This document shows positions 56,076 through 64,000 of a stretch of 64,000 nt of DNA, piece after piece. Within the stretch, counting starts at the first letter, position 1. Each line of letters begins with the position of its first letter. Below the pieces are notes generated by a model that did no database searches, was not told the origin of the DNA, and saw nothing but the letters and a program-made list of their open reading frames with translations. The position numbers and the translations under genes are program-made. Origin of the DNA: Dactylis glomerata (lineage: Eukaryota; Streptophyta; Magnoliopsida; Poales; Poaceae); the NCBI GenBank assembly GCA_007115705.1, contig QXEO01000143.1:738072-802071 (forward strand), in the 5' to 3' direction.

Positions 56076-57693
56076 CCCAAGAGGAAGGTATGATGAGTAT
56101 AGCAGCTAGTTTTCCCTCAGTTAAGAAACCAAGGTATGTCGATCTTGGAGAGGAGAGACAAACGACTGAAGGTGATGCTTGCTAGCTTGCGACAGCTTCG
56201 GACAATTTATATATGGTGCCTCGTCCAAGCTTTGCTTGCTAACTGCAACGCGGAACCTGCACACAACACAACCAAGTACTTTGTTCCCAACTTGCGATGA
56301 GGTTGTCAATCTCACGGGTTTGCTTGAAACAAAGCTTATGAGCGTATGGAGTGGAAAACAATATAGTATGCGAGTAAAGTAAACAGTGCGAGTAAAGTAA
56401 ATAGTGCGAGTAAAGTAAACAGGTGATAGCAATATGATGGAAATAGGACCGGGCTCCACAGTTCACTAGTGGTGTCTCTCCATAAGATAAATAACACATG
56501 CTGGGTAAACAAATTACAGTTGGGCAATTGATAGAATAAAGATAACGTGATATGTCAAGAAGATCACTATGAGATTTACTCTGGGCATTACAACAAAATA
56601 CATAGATCGCCATCCAACTGCATCTATGACTAATAATCCACTTGTGGTGAATCAATCCGAGAACTCCACAAGTATTAAGTTGTGAACAACAGATAATTGC
56701 ATTAAGCAAAGTGTGTAATGTAAACAAAGCATATGCCCTTGAGCATATGAATGTTGTTTTCTCCCTAGTAGCAACAGCACATCTACAACCTTAGAGGTTT
56801 CTGTCACTCCCCCAGATTAAATAGAGGCATGAACCCACTATCGAGCATAAATACCCCCTCTTGGAGTCACTAGCAACTACTCGGCCAAGATAGCTACTAA
56901 CAACGGAGAGCATGCAAGATCATAAACAACATAGAGATAACAAAAGATAATATTCAGAACAGCAACTTAATCATAAACACCAATATTCATCGGATCCCAA
57001 CAAACCAAACATGTAGAATTACATAACGGTGATCTCAATCATGTAGGGCAGCTCATGAGATCTAAACATGAAACACATGGTGGAGGAGACAACCTTCTAG
57101 CTACTGCTATGGACCCATAGTCCAAGGTAGACTACTCACTCATCGCTCCGGAGGCAAGCATGGCGATGAAGAAGACCTCTGGTGGCGATTCCCCTCTCCG
57201 GCAGGGTGCCGGGAAGAGCTTCTGGACCCTCCCGATCTTCGGGTCGACGGCGGCGGCGGATCGCGATGTGTTCTGGAAAATTTATCGGGTACTTAGGTTT
57301 TTTCCGTCGGGGGGTCTTTATAGGCGAAGGGGCGATGTCAGAGGAGGAGCCAGGCGCCCTCACGCGGGGCCCATGCGGCCAGGGCCCTAGCCGAGCCACC
57401 CCTGCGTGTGGGGCCCTGGTGGCCCCCCTCCTACTCCTCTTCGGATCTCTGGAAGCTTCCGGGTAAAATAAGACTTCAGGAACTTATTTCGTCCAATTCC
57501 GAGAATATTTCCTATGTATCACTTCTGAAACACAAAAACAGCAGAAAACAGGAAACTAGCACTGTGGCAACTCGTTAATAGGTTAGTTCCGGAAAATGCA
57601 TAAAAGTGCCACGAAGTGTAACGAAACAATAGACAAATGGTGTAAAAACAAGCATGGAGCATCAAAAATTATAGATACGTTGGAGACGTATCA
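56076..57693 (-). repeat. 3' LTR of element D, remainder (right of element E)
   Basis: Together with 44179-44245 this gives 1685 bp, exactly 18 bp longer than the 5' LTR. The tandem motif gcgagtaaagtaaacagt near 56370-56420 has three units instead of two. TATA on the minus strand at 57317-57322; it ends with cgtatca at 57693. Confidence 0.9.
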
Positions 57694-60276
57694 AGCATCC
57701 CCAAGCTTAACTCCTGCTCGTCCCCGAGTAGGTAAGTGATAACAAAAGAATAATTTTTTAGGTGACATGCACCTACACAATCTTGATCATGTATGTAAGC
57801 ATTTGTGAGCTGGGATCATAAGAACTTAAAACATGGGCATGAAGATATAATCATGACAATAAGAACTTAGCAACCATGTTGTAAACATGCAAATGAACAC
57901 AAACAAAAGATCATGAAAATGAAACAATGAAAGTCAAACATGTGTTCAAATCATAAGGAAAAACATACAAATAGTTTTCAGCTTGTCCTTCAAAGAGAGC
58001 AAAACATAAATGCATAGGACACCTTCAAGTTTAAGAGGGCGACTAGATACAAATAATTTAAGAACAAGTGAAACCAACAATATGAATCAATCAATGAACT
58101 TTGGGACAATGCATATCACACTAAGAATGACAACTATGCTCTCTTAATGGTGCATAAAGAAAGAAGGTGGTGACTCAACATAAAAGTAGAAGAAAGGCCC
58201 TTCACAGAGGGAAGCAGTGATTGCACATGTGCTAGAGCTTTTCATTTGTAAAACAGAGAGATAAAAATTGGTTTTGAGAGGTGGTTGTCTTTGTCAACGA
58301 CTGGTAATAGAGTTCTTACTATCTTCCATACAAAAATGAAGCAAGTTTTTGAGAGAGAGTTTGGCACTTTTTGTGCTCTTTTTATAAAACTTGGCACTCC
58401 TCCCCACCTTTTTCCGTTCTCAAACCATGGCTAACCGATTCCATCGGGTGCCCACCAACATTCACATTCCATGGAGGAGTGCCTGTTTTCTTTATTTTTT
58501 CATTTTTTTTCATTTTGGAATAAGCAATATGGAAGATAGCAAATCCGACCACTACGTCCCCATGAGCTGAAAACAGTGTCACAAAACGAGAAGTGTTTTG
58601 AAGGTTTTTTGAAAGGTAGCACATGAAAATTTACTTGGAATGGCTTACAAATACCATGCATAGGAGTTTATAGTGGACACAATGGCAAACTTTGGCTTTT
58701 AGGAGTTGGATGCACGAGTAGAGCTCATACTCAGTACAAGGCGAGGGCTAGCAAAAGACTGGGAGCGACCAACTAAGAGAGCAATAATGGCCATAATCAT
58801 GCAAAGCGACAAAGTGACATTAAAAGAAGCATAAGATGGCATCAAAAGTCAAAAACTAAATGATCATGAAGGCTATTGGTGACTTTGTAAGAGTCTAACA
58901 TGTGTGAGCATGCGCCAAATCAACCCAAATAATGCATCAAGGAGAAAACCAAAATAATGCTTCCTTACAATAAAAACAACGCATGATTTTTTCAAAGGCT
59001 CATTAAGCAATCTCAGTTATTTGAGACAAGTCATGCTACAGCAAAACCACTAAGCATACTATCAAAAAGACATCAAGCATGACATGAAAAAGCCTAAGCC
59101 GCAGTCTACACAAGCTCCTTCTTGTACCACTATTTTGCACAAAGCTTTTTCTCTTTTCCAACACCATTTGAATTTTTTATAAACACCTCTTTTGATGAAA
59201 ACCAATAAATATCAGAGGCAAAAATACACCTTGATGAAAATATATGACAAGGTCTGAACGCAAATCAAGGCGAAAACGAAAACCAAAAGCAGTAGCGGAA
59301 AAAGAAGAACACTCGATTTTTAATAAGAGTGAAAACTAGAGCGTTCTTGGCAAATGAAAAGCAAGACAACTTCTCCAAAAGAAAATTTGTTGGCGTCCAA
59401 CCATTTATTGCAGCAAACAAACAAACTAAACCAACTAAGAAAACTAAAACAACTGACGCTCCAAGAAAAACACATAGTGCATGAAGCAATAAAAATATAG
59501 TGTTTTGAAAGGTGACCTGATTTTTGCCGATGAAGAAGGGGTGCCTCGGGGGCATCCCCAAGCTTTGACGCTTGTACTTCTTGGATATTTCTTGGGGTGA
59601 TGCATGGGCATCCCCAAGCTTGAGCTTTTGTCCATTCTTCAACTCATCTCATCATTCTCCAATCCCTACACTTGAAAACTTCCTTCATACAAAACTAAAC
59701 ACAATTCTATTAGCAACATTAGTGCAAGCATAACATATAATAAACCTCTTTTTGCTTCAAGTTTCAACTCAAAACCACCACATATATAGCAACTACTACT
59801 GTAGCAACTTCTCTAAAAGTTCCATGATCAAAAGAACTCAAAAGAAAGCGATAAAGTGGCAAACACAAATATTGGCAGAAATCTGTCAAAACTGAACAGC
59901 TGACAAAGGTCGAATTTTTGAGGGGTTTTTTGTTGCTCAAATCAAAAAGTGTTCAACTAAGAAAAGTTTGGATATAACCTGGGGCATATGCACAAGAAAT
60001 CGCAGGTCCAAAAGATATACATATAATTTTCACGAATTTTTACGGTGCAGCACCAAAAACAGTTTCAGGACAGCAACATCCCCAAATCTTTACCTCACTC
60101 AAATTAGAGGCTTCTCTTGGCACAAAAACGAAATAAACAAGATAAGGAGCGGTCATTACAGTAGTAATGACTTCCAAGACTCAAATAAAAGAAAAAGTAC
60201 TGAAAAGAAAACATTGGGTTATCTCCCAAGAGTGCTTTTCTTTAACGCCTTTGAGCTAGGCGCAGAAAATTGCGAA
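57694..60276 (-). other. 3' internal region of element D
   Basis: It starts on the minus strand after the protease stop and ends with the PPT-like motif (57694-57708, aagcttggggatgct on the minus strand). Most matches the 3' internal region of A, B and C. The block 58220-58680 is unrelated to their counterpart, apart from short stretches. It contains AAGCTTGGGGATGC motifs on the minus strand near 59555-59570 and 59608-59625. No gene called. Confidence 0.8.
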
Positions 60277-60714
60277 TCAAGTAATATCAAGTGATGAAGC
60301 ATCAAGCTCATAATTTGCTCTAAGAATAGAGTCAAAAAGTAATTTCTTCCTTTTCCTAGGGAAGTGTTCCATACCTTTCTTGAGTGGGAATTGATATTTG
60401 ATAGTGCCTTCCCTCATATCAATGATGGCACCTACAGTTCGAAGAAAGGGTCTTCCCAAAATAATAGGACATGAAGCATGGCATTCAACATCCATAACAA
60501 GAAAATCAACGGGAACAAGGTTATTGTTAACCATAATAAGAACATCATTAATTCTTCCCAAAGGTTTCTTCTTAGCAACATCAGCAATAGGAACATCAAA
60601 ATAACACTTTTCAAGCGGTGCTAAATCAAGCATTTCATAAATCTTTCTAGGCATGATAGAAATACTAGCACCTAGATCACATAAAGCATGGCAATCATAA
60701 CCATTAACATGCAT
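60277..60714 (-). pseudogene. Retroviral-type aspartic protease of element D
   Basis: The protease would cleave the Gag-Pol precursor. The 145-residue minus-strand frame has the active-site motif CDLGAS (residues 12-17) and the flap-distal ILGRPFL (85-91), both diagnostic of plant Gypsy protease. It is preceded in the same frame by gag and a TGA at 60730-60732, so gag and protease were one frame. It ends with LDASSLDIT at the same point where the ~197-codon frame of C ends (DASSLDIT). The family's 3' non-coding region follows at once. RT, RNase H and integrase are absent, so the element was already non-autonomous before C and E inserted. Confidence 0.85.
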
Positions 60715-60729
60715 ATCAATGATGGGTTC

Positions 60730-61412
60730 TCAACCATCTTCTAACTTCTTGGGAACGGAAGCTTTTTGCTTCAACTTTTCATCCCTAATTTTTATAAGAG
60801 CATTGGTAATATGCTTAGTAAAAGCAATATTTAGAGAACTAGCATTGGGAGTCAAAGCAAGCTTTTGCAAGAACAAAATTACTTCAGATATATTGCAGCC
60901 ATCAATATCAAAATCATTAAAATAAATAGAGCTATCATCTCCCACACTCCGAAAAATTTCAGCACTCTTTTGAGAAAAAGTTTTAGCAGTTTTAGGCTTT
61001 TTAACACAAGGAGTGGGAGTTTTCTCTACACCAATCAAAGTAAGAGGATTGCTAACATTAGGAGCAACATCATTAGAGGTAGTAATGGTACATACCTTCA
61101 TTTCTCTAGCCGTCTCATCTTCTCTTTCCCACCTGGCATGTAATTCCGCTAACAATCTAATATTTTCATCAATTCCAAATTGGATAGCATTAGCGGTAGC
61201 AAAAACATTGTTCTCTTTCACATCATTAGGCAACACTTTTAATTTCAGAAGTTCAACATCCTGAGCAAGGCTATCAACTTTAGAAGCAAGAATATCAATT
61301 TTGCCTAACTTTTCCTCAATAGACTTGTTAAAAGCAGTTTGCTTACCGATGAAGTCCTTGAGCATTACCTCAAGCTCGGAGGGCGCGGCCCTAGTGTTGT
61401 TGTAGGAATTAT
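60730..61412 (-). pseudogene. gag: gag C-terminal part of element D
   Basis: This continues gag from 5039. The in-frame stretch from 61407 reads SYNNTRAAPSELEVMLKDFI and is followed by a coiled-coil region (KQTAFNKSIEEKLGKIDILA and on). It then has a Lys-rich part, with segments VGDDSSIYFNDFDIDGC and TKHITNALIKIRDEK before a TGA stop at 60730-60732. Such a region is the usual C-terminal half of Athila-type gag. It is truncated on the left by the LTR of C (61413). Confidence 0.82.
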
Positions 61413-62999
61413 TGATACGTCTCTATAATTTTTGATGCTCCATGCTTGTTTTTATACCATTTGCCTATTGTTTCGTTACACTTAGTGGCACTTTTATGCA
61501 TTTTCCAGAACTAACCTATTAACGAGTTGCCACAGTGCCAGTTCCCTGTTTTCTGCTATTTTTGTGTTTTAGAGTGATACACAGGAAATATTCTCGGAAT
61601 TGGATGAAACCACATCCTAAAGTCTTATTTTACCCGGAAGGTTCTAGAGATCCGAATTAGAGTAGGAGGGGGCCACCAGGGCCCCACACGCAGGGGCGGC
61701 GCGGCCAGCCCCCTGGCCGCGCGGGCCCCGCGTGAGGGAACCTGGCTCCCCCTCTGACATTGCCCCTTCGCCTATAAAGACCTCCCGACGGAAAAAACCT
61801 AAGGACCCGATCAATTTTCCAGAACACATCGCGATCCGCCGCCGCCGTCGACCCGAAGATTGGGAGGGTCCAAAAGTTTTTCCCGGCACCCTGCCGGAGA
61901 GGGGAATCGCCACCGGAGGTCTTCTTCATTGCCATGCTTGCCTCCAGAGCGATGAGTGAGTAGTCTACCTTGGACTATGGGTCCATAGCAGTAGCTAGAT
62001 GGTTGTCTCCTCCACCATGTGCTTCATGTTTAGATCTCATGAGCTGCCCTACATGATTGAGATCACCGTTATGTAATTCTACATGTTTGGTTTGTTGGGA
62101 TCCGATGAATATTGGTGTTTATGATTAAGTTGCTGTACTGAATTATATCTTTTGTTATCTCTATGTTGTTTATGATCTTGCATGCTCTCCGTTGTTAGTA
62201 GCTATCTTGGCCGAGTAGTTGCTAGTGACTCCAAGAGGGGGTATTTATGCTCGATAGTGGGTTCATGCCTCTATTTCACCTGGGGGAGTGACAGAAACCT
62301 CTAAGGTGGTAGATGTGCTGTTGCTACTAGGGAGAAAACAACATTCATATGCCGAAGGGCATATGCTTTGTTTACATTACACACTTTGCTTAATGCAATT
62401 ATTTGTTGTTCGCAACTTAATACTTCTAGGGTGTTCGGATTGATATCCCCGGGAGTGGATTATTAGTCATAGATGCAGTTGGATGGCGGTCTACGTATTT
62501 TGTTGTAATGCCCAGAGTAAATCTCATAGTGATCTTCTTGACATATCACGTTATCTTTATTCTATCAATTGCCCAACTGTAATTTGTTTACCCAGCATGT
62601 GTTATTTATCTTATGGAGAGACACCACTAGTGAACTGTGGATCCCGGTCCTATTTCTATCATATTGCTATCACCTGTTTACTTTACTCGCATTGTTTACT
62701 TTACTCGCATACTATATTGTTTTCCACTCGATACGCTCATAATCTTTGTTTCAAGCAAACCGGTGAGATTGACAACCTCATCGCAAGTTGGGAACAAAGT
62801 ATTTGTTTGTGTGTGTGCAGGTTCTGCATCACCTTCAGTCGTCATTGTCTCTCCTCTCCTGATCGATATTAAACCTTGGTTTCTTAACTGAGGGAAGACT
62901 AGCCGCTACACTCATCATACCTTCCTCTTGGGGTTCCCAACGGGCTGGTTATCCACCACTCACAAGGACAGTTTGCTCCCACATCAACTTGGAGTAGCA
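61413..62999 (+). repeat. 5' LTR of element C (1587 bp)
   Basis: It starts TGATACGTCTATA-like: the second arm of the terminal GATACGT/ACGTATC hairpin is deleted, compared with all other LTRs. It ends GGAGTAGCA. TATA at 61773-61778. The ~73-bp segment is absent, as in its partner at 3444-5038. Confidence 0.9.
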
Positions 63000-63009
63000 G
63001 CTAATTTTC

Positions 63010-63027
63010 TGGCGCCGTTGCCGGGGA
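63010..63027 (+). promoter_or_regulatory. Primer binding site, tRNA-Asp type (element C)
   Basis: tggcgccgttgccgggga, 10 bases after the LTR end. Confidence 0.85.
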
Positions 63028-63185
63028 GGAAGAGAAGACTTCTGCGAGGGGAGTTTTTCGCACACACATCCTTTACTTTGTTATTGTTTTGCTTTACTTT
63101 ATTTATTTTACCCGCATTGCTTTATATCAAAAACCCCAAAAAATTAGAATCCTTGGTAGTTGTTATTTATTTACTTTAGTTTATC

Positions 63186-63782
63186 ATGCTGATCCCTAAG
63201 TACGTTCTGGAGGACCTCTCAGTAGGTAGTGGTTCGATTGTTGGAAAAAGTAACATTGAGGAGTTCTTTAATCACATTAGTATGCATGAGGAAGTTGAGG
63301 AAAAGTCTTGGGTTGAGCTTGCTCCTAGTATTGAAGTTGCTTCTGTTTATTTAATTGACATGTTGGAAACTAGGTTTGCTAGTCTTAATCCTTTTATTCA
63401 ATATATGTTCCTTAAGCTTCATGAAATTGAGGATCCCAAAAAGAAAGCTTTTATCTTGGAAACTTTGTGCCTAGAATTTAAGGATGTCGTTATTGAAGCT
63501 AGAAAGGTTCTTAAATGTTTTAATAAACTCGGTTCGCCTATAAAGGTTATTGATACTAATGATGAGGGAACCAAGATACCTATACCTTGCAAGCTTTTGG
63601 GATTGAGTGAAGCTTTCGAAAATAATTTTGACTGGATTTGTCCTGAAAATCTTTTTGATGAGAATAGTGTACCAAAGCATGATCACAAAGGGTCTTCAAA
63701 AACTTATGTGGATGAAATACAATGCCTTATTGATAAGACCTCTGCAGTTGATCTTGATGCTTCATCACTTGATATTACTTGA
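63186..63782 (+). CDS. Conserved ~198-aa protein of unknown function (copy C, intact)
   Basis: Intact homologue of the frames at 15956-16549 and 27887-28471, starting MLIPKYVLEDLSVGSGS about 160 bases after the primer site. It shares the central FLKLHEIEDPKKKAFILE helix and the ENLFDENSVPK segment. It ends AVDLDASSLDIT, the same terminal octapeptide as D's protease frame. It has no recognisable enzymatic or zinc-binding motif and is predicted, by residue pattern only, to be soluble and mostly helical. It may be a Gag substitute, an RNA- or helper-Gag-binding factor, or a diverged accessory protein; none of these is shown. Confidence 0.78.
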   Translation: MLIPKYVLEDLSVGSGSIVGKSNIEEFFNHISMHEEVEEKSWVELAPSIEVASVYLIDMLETRFASLNPFIQYMFLKLHEIEDPKKKAFILETLCLEFKDVVIEARKVLKCFNKLGSPIKVIDTNDEGTKIPIPCKLLGLSEAFENNFDWICPENLFDENSVPKHDHKGSSKTYVDEIQCLIDKTSAVDLDASSLDIT

Positions 63783-64000
63783 CTCGCAATTTTCTGCGCC
63801 TAGCTCAAAGGCGTTAAAGAAAAGCACTCTTGGGAGATAACCCAATGTTTTCTTTTCAGTACTTTTTCTTTTATTTGAGTCTTGGAAGTCATTACTACTG
63901 TAATGACCGCTCCTTATCTTGTTTATTTCGTTTTTGTGCCAAGAGAAGACTCTAATTTGAGTGAGGTAAAGATTTGGGGATGTTGCTGTCCTGAAACTGT
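63783..64000 (+). other. Start of 3' internal region of element C
   Basis: Same sequence as 512-737, with the latter showing extra deletions (for example ttttattgag versus ttttatttgag). Non-coding. Confidence 0.85.

Larger units (their letters stand above)
61413..64000 (+). mobile_element. Element C, 5' part: 5' LTR, primer site, ORF, start of 3' region
   Basis: The 5' half of the element whose 3' half opens the window. The 5' LTR is 61413-62999, the tRNA-Asp primer site 63010-63027, the intact frame 63186-63782 and the 3' internal region runs to the window end. It is inserted in D gag. The overlap of 63247-64000 with 1-737 shows that the two ends are the same locus or a recent duplicate. 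Confidence 0.9.

Noticed and set aside
1..64000. Host protein-coding genes, rRNA, tRNA or CRISPR
   Set aside because: All sizeable frames are explained by transposable elements. tRNA-like matches are only primer binding sites, and there is no spaced short-repeat array.

Overview
The window looks like repeat-rich intergenic DNA from a Triticeae grass (wheat, Aegilops, barley or rye group). This is inferred from several features. There are four copies of a Gypsy family whose primer binding site matches tRNA-Asp, as in Athila/Tat-type elements. There is a BARE/Angela/WIS-like Copia element and a Gypsy element with 4.6-kb LTRs. There is also CACTA DNA carrying TTTAGTCCCGG foldbacks, and LINE fragments. 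I see no intact host gene, no rRNA or tRNA gene and no CRISPR array. Nearly everything is transposable elements nested in one another, and most insertions can be proved from target-site duplications (TSDs).

I name the elements A to H. C (Gypsy, +) is seen as its 3' part at 1-5038 and its 5' part at 61413-64000. D (Gypsy gag-protease element, -) is seen as its 5' part at 5039-7834 and its 3' part at 44179-61412. Positions 7835-21482 hold tandem copies of a 2.86-kb composite unit (CACTA transposase exon + LINE 3' end + LTR fragment). The third copy is interrupted by complete Gypsy element A (14120-20613, TSD gaccc). H (21960-22994) is a poly-A retroposon with a 15-bp TSD. G (24605-41111, -) is a LINE-type element with ORF1 only, split by Gypsy element B (26034-40499, TSD ccatg). 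B is split by Copia element F (30288-37707, -, TSD gattc), whose distal part has been replaced by a patchwork of Gypsy and Copia pieces. A CACTA terminus and transposase 5' exon lie at 43238-44178. E (44246-56070, TSD gaaac) is a young element with large LTRs sitting inside D's 3' LTR.

The most striking result is topological. Elements C and D, and the first tandem CACTA unit, are each cut in two, and each becomes complete only if the end of the window is joined to its start. The first 737 bases are also a near copy of the last 754 bases, differing mainly by small deletions. D's gag reading frame continues exactly from 5039 to 61407 once one 5-bp TSD copy is removed. D's TSD (gccgg) pairs 44174-44178 with 7835-7839. 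The window is therefore one turn of a roughly 63.2-kb circle, or one period of a roughly 63.2-kb tandem duplication, or a circularised contig with unpolished overlapping ends.

The elements do not work together as a pathway. A, B and C carry, in place of gag-pol, a single conserved reading frame of about 197 codons that I do not recognise. D carries gag-protease without reverse transcriptase or integrase. All four therefore look non-autonomous and would need proteins from a helper. E carries a separate 254-codon frame with its own upstream TATA box.
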